Below the pieces are notes generated by a model. It was not told where the DNA came from. It saw only the letters and a program-made list of their open reading frames with translations, and made no database searches. This document shows positions 16,327 through 24,707 of a stretch of 62,665 nt of DNA, piece by piece. Origin of the DNA: Candidatus Cryptobacteroides choladohippi (lineage in GTDB: Bacteria > Bacteroidota > Bacteroidia > Bacteroidales > UBA932); assembly GCA_018065985.1 (NCBI GenBank), contig JAGHSF010000037.1, positions 1 through 62,665 on the forward strand. Reading direction: 5' to 3'. The stretch's first letter is position 1. Every line of letters starts with the position of its first letter. Made by a program: the position numbers and the translations under genes.

Positions 16327-17018
16327 TACTCCCAGTTACCTGCGTTATTGTTAGGAGTTGTGATGCTGCCGACCTGAAGGCCCTCGTAACGGCCCTGGTC
16401 ACGACGCTCGCAATCCTGATTGATGCGAAGCTGCTCGTCCATTCCCTTGAGAAGCTTCTTGAAAGGCATGCGGGCCTCGAACAGAGGAACGAGCACACCT
16501 GAAACAGTCCTGGTCTCTGCCTCCATCTCTACGAGCTGGCCACCTGAGAAGGGGATGTACTTGAGGGAATCAACACAGAAATTCTCACGGCCGCGGAAGA
16601 GAGTATCCTTCACGTCGATCTTGCTCTCGATCGAGAACACGAGGTTCTTGTCACCGTTCTGGTAGAGCTGATAGAGCTGCTCGGGAGTGATCTTCCTGTT
16701 TGCCTTCTTGATAGCCTCTGTGTGAGCGACAGCTACAGAGTCATCAGCAGAACCGACCTGCATGATGATGGTCATCTTGCCGTTCTCATAGAAGTTCTTG
16801 AGAGAATCTACTGTTGAAGTAAACTTGCCGTTCTCACCCTTGTATGCAACCTGAAGAGTACGGATGTCCTTGAGGCGCTGTACAGCCACTGCCGTACGCT
16901 GAGCCTGCTCCTTGTTGAATCTTACAGGTTCCATGATACTGCTGTAGATAAGGTAAACCAGAAAACAGCAGAGGAAGAAGAGTGCGATTTCAACGATAGT
17001 CTTGACTGTCTTGTTCAT
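16326..17018 (-). CDS. Single-span membrane protein, conserved type, function unknown
   Basis: 230 residues. One N-terminal membrane helix (about 7-27, rich in Leu, Phe and Cys) leaves a mostly soluble periplasmic domain. Residues about 47-92 (LKDIRTLQVAYKGENGKF then a predicted helix and strand) recall the start of pseudopilin soluble domains, but there is no prepilin peptidase cleavage site, so it is not a pilin. The C-terminus ends in a disordered Asn/Gly-rich tail. It is first in the operon with the DUF3822 protein and rsmD, with a promoter box 34 nt upstream. I do not recognise a named family. Confidence 0.7.
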   Translation of the reverse strand: MNKTVKTIVEIALFFLCCFLVYLIYSSIMEPVRFNKEQAQRTAVAVQRLKDIRTLQVAYKGENGKFTSTVDSLKNFYENGKMTIIMQVGSADDSVAVAHTEAIKKANRKITPEQLYQLYQNGDKNLVFSIESKIDVKDTLFRGRENFCVDSLKYIPFSGGQLVEMEAETRTVSGVLVPLFEARMPFKKLLKGMDEQLRINQDCERRDQGRYEGLQVGSITTPNNNAGNWE

Positions 17019-17051
17019 TGTATCTGTTTTTTATTTATTTCCAAAGTCAGG

Positions 17052-17082
17052 CAAAGTTATGAAATTCATTTATGAAATGCAA
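17052..17082 (-). promoter_or_regulatory. Promoter of the membrane protein/DUF3822/rsmD operon
   Basis: On the minus strand TTG (17080-17082) then TAACTTTG (17052-17059), spacing 20, with the box 33 nt from ATG 17018. It is divergent from the nrnA promoter, and their upstream elements interleave. Confidence 0.65.
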
Positions 17083-17093
17083 TTATTCTTTTC

Positions 17094-17101
17094 TAAATTT
17101 G
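17094..17101 (+). promoter_or_regulatory. -7 box of nrnA
   Basis: TAAATTTG, exact TAnnTTTG. Transcription would start about 17106-17108, which places the translation start at ATG 17119 and rules out the upstream ATGs in the same frame. Confidence 0.6.
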
Positions 17102-17118
17102 CAGCACAGAATACAGAC

Positions 17119-18171
17119 ATGCACAGCCCCGATCCAGAGAAAACACTGATTGCGCACGACATGCTCCAGAAGGCAGAGCGCATTGTAATCGTATCTCACC
17201 ATCATCCCGACGGCGACGCCGCCGGGAGCAGCACCGCGCTGATGCATTTCATCAATTCCAACTTCGGCCGGAAGGCACAGGTCATACTGCCCACCGCCCT
17301 GCCGGAGGCCCTGGATTTCCTGCTGTCCGAGGATGTTTGCGCAGCCGAGGACGACATCGCTGCCGCAAAGGCTGCAATTGCCTCATGCGACCTCCTCATC
17401 TGCCTGGATTTCAACACATTCAGCCGCACGGACTTTCTTGAGGAATCACTCAGGACATGCAATGCCCGGAAGATTCTCATAGACCATCATCTCAAGCCGG
17501 ACACCGACTGCTTCGACCTTGTGTTCAGCAAGATCGAGACCTCCTCGGCGAGCGAGCTCCTGTATGACATACTCATGCTCATGCCTGAGATCCGGGGGGA
17601 TGCATCCAGGCTTCCTGCGGCATGCGCCACAGCGCTCATGACAGGCATGACGACGGACACGAACAACTTTGCCAACTCCGTCTTCCCCGGAACGCTCAGG
17701 ATGGCCTCCGCCCTGCTTGAGGCAGGAGTCGACAGAGACGCTCTGGTTGACAGGATATTCAACTGCTACAGGGAGAACCGTTACCGCGCAATGGGCTGGC
17801 TGACAGGCGAGAACATGCGCATCACCGCCAACGGAGTGGCCTACATGATACTGAGGGAGACCGACAGCAGGCGTTTCGGACTCCGCGAAGGCGACACCGA
17901 AGGTTTCGTGAACATCCCCCTCGGGATCAAAAGCGTACGCATGACCATCTTCCTCAGGGAAGACAACGGTTTTTTCAGGGTTTCGGTCAGATCCAAGAGA
18001 GGCATATCCGCAAACCGGCTCGCAAGGGAATCCTTCCACGGCGGCGGGCACGAGCAGGCAGCCGGAGGACGGCTCTACTGGCCCGACGACATCAGCAGCC
18101 CCGATGCTGCAGCAGACTATATCGAACAGGTTACGGCACGATTCATGCAGAATGAACAGCCGTCAAAATAG
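17119..18171 (+). CDS. nrnA: DHH/DHHA1 phosphoesterase (NrnA-type oligoribonuclease/pAp phosphatase)
   Basis: 350 residues from ATG 17119, chosen because the promoter box lies just upstream. DHH domain motifs: SHHHPDGDAAGS (about 21-32), the LICLDFN strand Asp (near 96), the DHH equivalent LIDHHLKPD (near 120), and TGMTTDTNNF (near 178). The DHHA1 domain has the GGGHEQAAGG motif near residue 317. NrnA degrades short RNA oligomers and dephosphorylates 3'-phosphoadenosine 5'-phosphate. It ends in TAG and precedes the FKBP gene by 12 nt. Confidence 0.92.
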   Translation: MHSPDPEKTLIAHDMLQKAERIVIVSHHHPDGDAAGSSTALMHFINSNFGRKAQVILPTALPEALDFLLSEDVCAAEDDIAAAKAAIASCDLLICLDFNTFSRTDFLEESLRTCNARKILIDHHLKPDTDCFDLVFSKIETSSASELLYDILMLMPEIRGDASRLPAACATALMTGMTTDTNNFANSVFPGTLRMASALLEAGVDRDALVDRIFNCYRENRYRAMGWLTGENMRITANGVAYMILRETDSRRFGLREGDTEGFVNIPLGIKSVRMTIFLREDNGFFRVSVRSKRGISANRLARESFHGGGHEQAAGGRLYWPDDISSPDAAADYIEQVTARFMQNEQPSK

Positions 18172-18183
18172 ACAAGAGACAGA

Positions 18184-19224
18184 ATGAGAAAGACGATCTT
18201 CAGCATTGCCGCCATGGCAAGCATCATCGCCGGCTGCGCCAAGCCGGTCGAGTCTACAAAGAACGACGCAGAGAAGAAATTCTTTGATTCCTGGATTCTG
18301 ATCAACCATCCCGACGCACAGAAGACCACGCTCGGTTCATATATCCTGGAAAACCAGGAAGGAAGCGGGAGCGCTGCCGGCACTGCCAGCCAGAACCCCC
18401 ACGTCCGCCTCAACTACACGATACGTGACCTTGACGGAAAAGTCTCAAGCACATCGGACATGAAGATGGCCCAGCAGCTGGGAAAATACGTGGACTCAAA
18501 CTATTACGGCCCACAGGTTATGAGCAGGAAAGAGGGCACGGTGGCCACAGGTCTCGAGGAACTTCTCGAGTCCATGAAGGTCGGAGGGAAGATGAAGGCG
18601 GCAGTCCCGGGCTGGCTCACCGGCTCGAAGGTCTATGGTTCGGCAGAAGAATACCTCAGGAACGCTTCCGGAACCAATGCCATCTATGAGCTCGAACTTG
18701 TGGAGGCAATATCTGACGTGAAAAAGTGGGAAGTCGATTCCCTGGTGCGCTACATGCAGGCCAACTATCCTGAAGTGAACCCCGCAGACACCGCAAGCAC
18801 AGAGGAATACAACGGCAAGAAGTACGGATTCTACTATGTCCTGCAGAAGGCCACCGACCATCCCGACAGCACATACACGGACGGCACCAGGGTGTATCTG
18901 AACTATACCGGAAGGCTTCTGAACGGGCAGGTGTTCGACACCACCATCGAGAAGACAGCAAAGGACGCAGGAATATACAGCGCAGGCAAAACCTATGCTC
19001 CGACGTATGTGACATGGAAGAACAGCTACAATGACCTGACGCTCGGATCAAGCGAATCCAAGGTCATCGACGGTTTCAAGTTCGCCCTGTTCCGCATGAA
19101 ACCTCACGAGAAGGGAACTGCAATATTCTATTCTGCATACGGATACGAGGATTCCGGATCCGGAGAGAAGATTCCCGCATACTCCCCTCTCATCTTTGAA
19201 TTCGAACTCGTAGACGACAAATAG
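18184..19224 (+). CDS. Lipoprotein with two FKBP-type peptidyl-prolyl isomerase domains
   Basis: 346 residues. Lipobox IIAGC near residue 18. Two FKBP-like units: about 60-180 (VRLNYTIRDLDGKV, TGLEELLESMKVGGKMKAAVPGWL) and about 210-345 (VYLNYTGRLLNGQVFDTT, KVIDGFKFALFRMKPHEKG, ending LIFEFELVDD). The second unit matches FKBP consensus better. Such periplasmic lipoprotein isomerases (GldI-like) help fold envelope proteins in Bacteroidota. It sits in a plus-strand run with nrnA upstream and a MATE exporter 3 nt downstream. Confidence 0.88.
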   Translation: MRKTIFSIAAMASIIAGCAKPVESTKNDAEKKFFDSWILINHPDAQKTTLGSYILENQEGSGSAAGTASQNPHVRLNYTIRDLDGKVSSTSDMKMAQQLGKYVDSNYYGPQVMSRKEGTVATGLEELLESMKVGGKMKAAVPGWLTGSKVYGSAEEYLRNASGTNAIYELELVEAISDVKKWEVDSLVRYMQANYPEVNPADTASTEEYNGKKYGFYYVLQKATDHPDSTYTDGTRVYLNYTGRLLNGQVFDTTIEKTAKDAGIYSAGKTYAPTYVTWKNSYNDLTLGSSESKVIDGFKFALFRMKPHEKGTAIFYSAYGYEDSGSGEKIPAYSPLIFEFELVDDK

Positions 19225-19227
19225 GGA

Positions 19228-20625
19228 ATGGCTCAGAGCGGATTGGCACCCACAGAGCTAGGGTCCCTGAAAATAAGCAGGTTGCTGAAGATGTACGCAG
19301 TCCCGGGTATCATTGCCCAGACTGCGGCTTCTTTATACAACATGGTCGACAGCATCTACATCGGCCATATCAAGGATGTCGGGTCGTACGCAATATCCGG
19401 CCTCGCCGTCACCTTCCCCCTCATGAACATCTCCATCGCACTCGGCACCCTGGTGGGTGTGGGAGCGATGACAATGATATCGATCCTGCTCGGTCAGAAA
19501 AGCTACGACAACGCAGGCAAGGTACTCGCCAACACTCTGACACTCAATGTGATAATCGGCGTGGTATTCACCGTGCTGGCCCTTGTGTTCCTGGATCCGA
19601 TCCTTTATTTCTTCGGTGCCAGCGAGAATACGATAGGATTCGCCAGGGACTATATGGTCATCATCCTTGCCGGCAACGTATTCACACATCTGTTCCACGG
19701 ATTCAACGGTATCATCAGGGCGTCCGGACATCCCAACACGGCCATGGGAATCACACTTTTCACGGTGATTTCCAACACGGTACTCGACCCGGTATTCATC
19801 TTCGCGTTCGGCATGGGCATAAAGGGCGCGGCAACGGCAACCATACTCTGCCAGATAATCGCCCTGGTCTACACCCTCTGGTTCCTTTCCGACAAGAAAC
19901 AGTTCCTGCACTTCCCCAGGCACGCCTTCCAGCTTGACTGGAGGATCGCGAGGCAGTCGCTTGCAATAGGCACGGGGCCGTTCATGATGAACGTCGCCGC
20001 ATGCCTCGTTGCCCTTTTCATAAACCAGCAGCTTCGCAAATATGGCGGAGACCTTGCCATCGGTGCATATGGGATAGTCAACAGATTCACCATGTTCTTC
20101 GCCATGGTCAACATGGGATTCAACCAGGGACTTCAGCCTATTGCCGGCTACAACTACGGTGCACGCAAGTACGGCAGGGTGAAGGAAGCATTCCTCCTTA
20201 CCATGAAATGGGAGCTGGTCGTGACCACACTTTGCTTCCTCCTCTCCGAACTGATTCCCCGCACGGCGGTAAGCCTCTTCACAAACGACCCCACCCTCAT
20301 CGATCTGGCATCCAGAGGTCTGAGAATCATGAACTCAGGTTTTGCCCTTGTGGGATTCGGCATGGTTTCATCGAATTTCTTCCAGTGCCTTGGAATGGTG
20401 AAAAAATCCATATTCCTGTCGCTCAGCAGGCAGCTGGTTTTCCTGCTCCCCTTCATCTACACCCTGCCCCTGTGGCTCAAGGAAAACGGTGTATGGGTGA
20501 GCTTCCCCATCTCGGATACACTTAACGTTGTGGTTTCGGCCATACTGATAGTCGACGTATTCAAGAAGTTCAACAAGCTTCAGGACGGTGCAGACGCATC
20601 ATCCCTGGGCAGCAGCGTCAAATAG
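19228..20625 (+). CDS. MATE family efflux transporter
   Basis: 465 residues with about 12 hydrophobic segments and the two-bundle MATE pattern: MYAVPGIIAQTAASLYNMVDSIYIGH in the first helix, then GFNGIIRASGHPNTAM (the conserved repeat at the end of the first half), and GFNQGLQPIAGYNYGARKYGRV in the second half. Family members export cationic drugs or metabolites using sodium or proton gradients; the substrate here is unknown. Spacing to both neighbours is 2-3 nt, so it is cotranscribed from the nrnA promoter. Confidence 0.93.
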   Translation: MAQSGLAPTELGSLKISRLLKMYAVPGIIAQTAASLYNMVDSIYIGHIKDVGSYAISGLAVTFPLMNISIALGTLVGVGAMTMISILLGQKSYDNAGKVLANTLTLNVIIGVVFTVLALVFLDPILYFFGASENTIGFARDYMVIILAGNVFTHLFHGFNGIIRASGHPNTAMGITLFTVISNTVLDPVFIFAFGMGIKGAATATILCQIIALVYTLWFLSDKKQFLHFPRHAFQLDWRIARQSLAIGTGPFMMNVAACLVALFINQQLRKYGGDLAIGAYGIVNRFTMFFAMVNMGFNQGLQPIAGYNYGARKYGRVKEAFLLTMKWELVVTTLCFLLSELIPRTAVSLFTNDPTLIDLASRGLRIMNSGFALVGFGMVSSNFFQCLGMVKKSIFLSLSRQLVFLLPFIYTLPLWLKENGVWVSFPISDTLNVVVSAILIVDVFKKFNKLQDGADASSLGSSVK

Positions 20626-20627
20626 CC

Positions 20628-21239
20628 ATGGAAAACAAGCACATCATCATCAACATCGGCCGGCAATTCGGCAGCGGAGGTCTGGGTGTGGCGAGAGAAC
20701 TGGGCAAGCGCCTCGGCATTCCTGTTTACGACAGCGAGCTCATCACAGCGGCAGCCAGCAGCAGCGGCCTGGGTGAAGAGCAGTTCAGAGGACGTGACGA
20801 AAGGCGTCGCTTCTGGGGTATTGGAAGCCTCTTCGGGTCAAACCGCTACGGGATGGTGAACGAAGGCCTCAACGATGCCCAGATCTTCAAGATTCAGAGC
20901 GAGACGATACGGAAGATAGCCTCAGAAGGTTCCGCCATCTTCGTGGGACGCGCCTCCAACTATGTACTCAGGGACATGGAATGCCTCGATGTGTTCATCA
21001 CGGCGCCTATGGAAACCCGAATCGCAAGGGTGTCAGAGCGCGAGGGCATGTCCAGAGATGACGCCGAGGCTTACATACGCCGGAAGGACAAGGAAAGGGC
21101 TGCATACTACAACTTCTTCACCTTCGGCAACTGGGGCGACTCCGCCGATTACGACATCTGCATCGATTCCGACATTCTCGGAATAGAAAAAACGTCCGAA
21201 CTCGTTATCGAATTCGGACGTCAGGCTGGTCTTATCTGA
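20628..21239 (+). CDS. Cytidylate-kinase-like P-loop protein
   Basis: 203 residues matching the Cytidylate_kin2 type (PF13189): INIGRQFGSGGLGVARELGKRL (altered P-loop GRQFGSGG, residues 12-19), VYDSELI, a central AIFVGRASNYVLRD, and an Arg-rich lid region KDKERAAYYNFFTF. The usual GKST lysine and serine of true kinases is replaced, as in the rest of this family, whose substrate is not established. It is last in the nrnA operon. Its 3' end carries the ackA terminator on the other strand. Confidence 0.85.
   Translation: MENKHIIINIGRQFGSGGLGVARELGKRLGIPVYDSELITAAASSSGLGEEQFRGRDERRRFWGIGSLFGSNRYGMVNEGLNDAQIFKIQSETIRKIASEGSAIFVGRASNYVLRDMECLDVFITAPMETRIARVSEREGMSRDDAEAYIRRKDKERAAYYNFFTFGNWGDSADYDICIDSDILGIEKTSELVIEFGRQAGLI
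21187..21220 (-). terminator. ackA terminator located inside the opposing coding sequence
   Basis: On the minus strand a 9-bp stem (ACGTCCGAA/TTCGGACGT) with an inner TCG/CGA pair is followed by six T. It begins about 24 nt past the ackA stop and lies entirely within the last 55 nt of the convergent cytidylate-kinase-like gene. Confidence 0.8.
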
Positions 21240-21243
21240 CTTT

Positions 21244-22455
21244 CTACAGACTTTCAGCGATATGCTTGGTATCCCTTGCGATGACGAGTTCCTCGTCCGT
21301 GGGGATAAGGGCAACCTTGACACTGGAGTCGGGGGTCGAGATGATACGGTCGATTCCCCTGGTGGCATCATTGACCTCGTTGTCGATCTTGATGCCCATG
21401 TATGCGAAGTTCGCCATCACATCGCGGCGGAGCCATGCATTGTTCTCGGCGATGCCTGCGGTGAAGCAGATGAGGTCGACGCCATTCATCTCTGCTATGT
21501 AGCCGCCAATGAGCTTTGTTATGTCGAGGACGAGCTTGTCGAGGGTGAGTTTCGCACGTTCGTTCCCCTGCTCCCTGAAGCCGCAGAGGTCGCGGCAGTC
21601 AGAGCTCAGGCCTGAAAGGCCGATGAATCCGGATTTCTTGTTCATCATTGCGGTGGCCTCGTCCGGGGTCATGTTCTCCTTCTTCATCAGGTAGGGAAGG
21701 ATGCTGGCGTCGATGTTGCCGCAGCGTGTGCCCATGATCATGCCCTCGAGAGGGGTGAAACCCATCGAGGTGTCGACGCACTTGCCGTTCTTGACAGCGG
21801 TAACTGAGGAACCATTGCCGATGTGGCAGGTGATGATGCGGGAGTTGTTTATGTCGAGTCCGGCGAATTCGGCACCCTTGTGGCTTACGAACAGGTGAGA
21901 TGTTCCGTGAGCGCCATAACGGCGGACATGGTACTTCTCGTAGTATTCATAGGGAAGGGCGTACATATATGCCTTGGGCTCCATTGTCTGATGGAAGGCG
22001 GTATCGAAGGTGACAATCTGGGGCACATCGGGAAGAACCTCCTTGACGGCAGCGATGCCGAGAAGGTGTGCGGGATTGTGAAGAGGGGCGAAATCACAGC
22101 AGATGCCTATCTTCTCGAGCACATCGTCATCGACGAGGACGGACTTGTCGAAGAAGTCGGCGCCCTGGACGATGCGGTGGCCAACAGCCTGGATGTCGTT
22201 AAAACTCTTGAGGACTCCGTATACAGGGTCGATAAGTGCTTCCATCACAACCTGCATGCCGAGCTTGTGGTCGGCGATGGGGCTAACGCGCGAGAAACCC
22301 TCCTTGCCCGTAGGATTGTGCTTCAGTTTCGTATCGGGAAGGCCGATCTTCTCAAGGATGCCCTTTGCAAGTACATTGTACTCGTTGTCGTTCTTCATAT
22401 CGAACAGCTGATACTTGATAGAAGAACTTCCGCAATTGATTACCAGAATTATCAT
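21244..22455 (-). CDS. ackA: Acetate kinase
   Basis: 403 residues from ATG 22455, which begins MIILVINCGSSSIKY, the N-terminal phosphate-binding motif. Other signatures: VGHRIVQGAD, TAFHQTMEP, RRYGAHGTSH (catalytic Arg/His), HIGNGSSVTAV and GFTPLEG. It interconverts acetyl phosphate plus ADP with acetate plus ATP, giving ATP in fermentation. No phosphotransacetylase gene is adjacent, which differs from the common pta-ackA pairing. The ATG eight codons upstream would lie within the 5' leader predicted from the promoter. Confidence 0.97.
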   Translation of the reverse strand: MIILVINCGSSSIKYQLFDMKNDNEYNVLAKGILEKIGLPDTKLKHNPTGKEGFSRVSPIADHKLGMQVVMEALIDPVYGVLKSFNDIQAVGHRIVQGADFFDKSVLVDDDVLEKIGICCDFAPLHNPAHLLGIAAVKEVLPDVPQIVTFDTAFHQTMEPKAYMYALPYEYYEKYHVRRYGAHGTSHLFVSHKGAEFAGLDINNSRIITCHIGNGSSVTAVKNGKCVDTSMGFTPLEGMIMGTRCGNIDASILPYLMKKENMTPDEATAMMNKKSGFIGLSGLSSDCRDLCGFREQGNERAKLTLDKLVLDITKLIGGYIAEMNGVDLICFTAGIAENNAWLRRDVMANFAYMGIKIDNEVNDATRGIDRIISTPDSSVKVALIPTDEELVIARDTKHIAESL

Positions 22456-22478
22456 ATCTCTATTTTTCAAAAAGTCCA

Positions 22479-22509
22479 CAAAATTAAGATTAAAAAGCTA
22501 TATTCGCAA
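22479..22509 (-). promoter_or_regulatory. Promoter of ackA
   Basis: On the minus strand TTG (22507-22509) then TAATTTTG (22479-22486), spacing 20; the box lies 23 nt upstream of ATG 22455. Confidence 0.65.
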
Positions 22510-22536
22510 TTAATCGGACTTAAACGGAAGAACTGT

Positions 22537-23610
22537 ATGACTGTGCGGAAGGATATTGTGGCGCTTTCTGTCCCATTCACTCTCGGAGTAGCCCTGGCTT
22601 CAGCATCCGAAGGTGTTCCCGATCAAATGTACACAATGGCGGCCTTGTGCTGCGCAGCGGCGCTGGCACTGCTGGGCCTGTGCATCCGCAAGGGTGCACG
22701 CCTGCCTCTGTTCCCCGCCCTGTTCCTGGTACTCGGAGCGTTCTGCTCCATAAATGACCGGCTCTGCGGCTCACCTGCCGCAAAGCAGCCCGCGATTGCG
22801 CTCAGGGGGCTGGAACTCCTGAACCGGGCCATCGACGGGGCCGGATTCGGCAACGCACAGACTCCGGCATTGCTCAAGGCTCTTCTGATAGGGCAGAGAA
22901 ACGCCCTCGACCACGCTACGGTGGTGGCATTCAGGGCTGCCGGGGCATCTCACATACTTGCCTTGAGCGGGCTGCATCTCGGAATGATATACGGATGCCT
23001 CCTGCTCGTGCTGCGCATCCTCGGGAACGGAAGGGCTGCAGCTGTGGCAAAGGCCATCCTGTCAATTGCCGTCTGCGGGTTCTACACCGTCATGACAGGA
23101 GCCGGGCCATCGATAGTCAGAGCCTTCCTGTTCATCTCGCTGAACGAGATCTCTCGTCTGCTCCCGCACAGGAGAAAGGATGCGCTGGCGGTACTGTGCA
23201 CGGCACTGCTGACACAGCTGTGCATCTCCCCCTCAGCGATAAGGTCGGCAGGATTCCAGCTGTCATACCTTGCAATGCTGGGCATCTTCCTCGTCTTCCC
23301 TGCACTTGAGGCATGGTATCCCAAAGGACACGGCCTCGACCCCATGCACAAGCTATGGAGTTCGATGGCGCTGGCCATTTCCTGCCAGATGTTCACCGCC
23401 CCGCTGGTCTGGGTCACGTTCCACAGCTTCCCGAAATATTTCCTGCTGACAAATCTCATAGCCCTGCCGCTTACCGAGGCTCTGATGGCATGCTCGGCAG
23501 CGGCACTGGCACTGGGTGCACTTGGATGGTGCCCCGGGATACTCAAAGGCCTGGTCGATTCTCTCGCCCAGGCCCTGATATTCTGTTTGGATGCTATCTC
23601 CTCTATTTGA
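22537..23610 (+). CDS. ComEC/Rec2-related membrane protein, competence domain only
   Basis: 357 residues from ATG 22537. Several membrane helices plus the Competence domain signature (PF03772): LLKALLIGQRNALDHATV, ASHILALSGLHLGMIYG (near residues 140-156), YTVMTGAGPSIVRAFLF and RSAGFQLSYLAMLGIF. Full ComEC has an N-terminal OB-like domain and often a C-terminal metallo-beta-lactamase domain; both are missing here, as in many Bacteroidota Rec2-like proteins. It forms the DNA channel in competent bacteria; whether this one does so is unknown. Its last 8 nt overlap the convergent FISUMP gene. Confidence 0.85.
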   Translation: MTVRKDIVALSVPFTLGVALASASEGVPDQMYTMAALCCAAALALLGLCIRKGARLPLFPALFLVLGAFCSINDRLCGSPAAKQPAIALRGLELLNRAIDGAGFGNAQTPALLKALLIGQRNALDHATVVAFRAAGASHILALSGLHLGMIYGCLLLVLRILGNGRAAAVAKAILSIAVCGFYTVMTGAGPSIVRAFLFISLNEISRLLPHRRKDALAVLCTALLTQLCISPSAIRSAGFQLSYLAMLGIFLVFPALEAWYPKGHGLDPMHKLWSSMALAISCQMFTAPLVWVTFHSFPKYFLLTNLIALPLTEALMACSAAALALGALGWCPGILKGLVDSLAQALIFCLDAISSI

Positions 23611-24631
23611 TGCAGCGCACCGGTGCGGCGAAACTGTCCTTGCTGCCAAGGCCAAGCATCAGCACATCCTGATCTTCGTAGATGTAGCGGTAGACGCCCT
23701 TGCCATTCATCTCGCTGCCGGTCCAGATAATGGAATAGGATGACATCTTGCTGAATTTGTACCTTCCGTCACCAGATACCGCGTACCCGGTAGGAATCAT
23801 GTACATCGATGCAGCATTGGTGATCTTCATATTCGGCCAGTATGGCCAGAGTGCAGAGCCGTTGAAATAGAGGTCGGCCATGAATGCGCCTGCAACACCA
23901 CAGATGCCATCGTTCTCATCCCCGGTTGCACCGAAGCCGGCTGCCAGAGCCTTGACATCCGCGTCAGTGGGCAGACGCCATCCATCAGGGCAGGCGTTCT
24001 GTGCATCCTCCCAGGTATAGTACTGGCCAAGCACGTCAGCCATGACCTCGGAGTTGCAGAAGGGAACTCCCCTGCCTCTCCATCCAAGATTCTGGGTCAT
24101 CCAGGTTGTGCCTGCGAAATCCTTGCACCAGTACTTCCTGCCATCCCTGGAGTCAGTGAACTGATACTCCTGCTCCGAACGGTTGAATCCGGTAAGGGAT
24201 CCGGTTCCGTCCATGGCAGGATTGACCACTGCATATTCAGCCTTTGCCGAACGGTTGTAGTAGTCGGAGGACCCGAAGGCCACGAGAGAGAGGTGGCCGT
24301 CTCCGGTCTTGTTCCCTACACTGAAGGTATATATGCCGTCAGGATGTCCGGGAGCGTAGGACCCGTTGACAAGCAGCACCGTGTCGTTCTTGGCGGTGAC
24401 AGGGTTTTGGAAATAGTAGCCCACCCCCGAGCCGTCCGGGGCCTTGACAGTGGCAAGCGTATCGATCTTGAACTGCTTGGTATAACCCTGGGCGACATAT
24501 GTCGGCATGGTCAGGGTAAGGTAACCTTCAAGATATTCCTTTGTATCTTCATTCTTATCCTTGCATCCTGCAAAGGCAAAGGCTGCCAGGGCAAGGACAA
24601 CAACGGGCATATATCTCCTTGAAATCATCAT
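23603..24631 (-). CDS. FISUMP-domain lipoprotein
   Basis: 342 residues. Lipobox FAGC near residue 22. The C-terminal half (about 160-342) carries the Fib_succ_major (PF09603) signature: WMTQNLGWRGRG, GQYYTWEDAQNACPDGWRLPTD and IIWTGSEM, ending PVRCIK. The N-terminal half is a beta-rich region unique to this protein. FISUMP proteins are surface or periplasmic proteins of unknown role, abundant in Fibrobacter and Bacteroidales. It is monocistronic, with apbE divergent upstream and the ComEC-like gene convergent downstream. Confidence 0.85.
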   Translation of the reverse strand: MMISRRYMPVVVLALAAFAFAGCKDKNEDTKEYLEGYLTLTMPTYVAQGYTKQFKIDTLATVKAPDGSGVGYYFQNPVTAKNDTVLLVNGSYAPGHPDGIYTFSVGNKTGDGHLSLVAFGSSDYYNRSAKAEYAVVNPAMDGTGSLTGFNRSEQEYQFTDSRDGRKYWCKDFAGTTWMTQNLGWRGRGVPFCNSEVMADVLGQYYTWEDAQNACPDGWRLPTDADVKALAAGFGATGDENDGICGVAGAFMADLYFNGSALWPYWPNMKITNAASMYMIPTGYAVSGDGRYKFSKMSSYSIIWTGSEMNGKGVYRYIYEDQDVLMLGLGSKDSFAAPVRCIK

Positions 24632-24680
24632 AATCTTAATTACAACTTACAAATATGCACAATTTGCACGAAAATTCAGC

Positions 24681-24688
24681 TACCTTTG
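24681..24688 (+). promoter_or_regulatory. -7 box of apbE
   Basis: TACCTTTG, exact TAnnTTTG, 19 nt before ATG 24708. A weaker TACTTTG follows at 24695-24701. No TTTG at the ideal upstream spacing. Confidence 0.5.
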
Positions 24689-24707
24689 TACAAATACTTT
24701 GCCGTTA

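Noticed and set aside
21823..22536. An open plus-strand frame running across ackA into the ComEC-like gene, giving an apparent 595-residue protein.
   Set aside because: The first part is antisense to ackA, whose motifs are complete; the ComEC homology begins at the internal ATG 22537.
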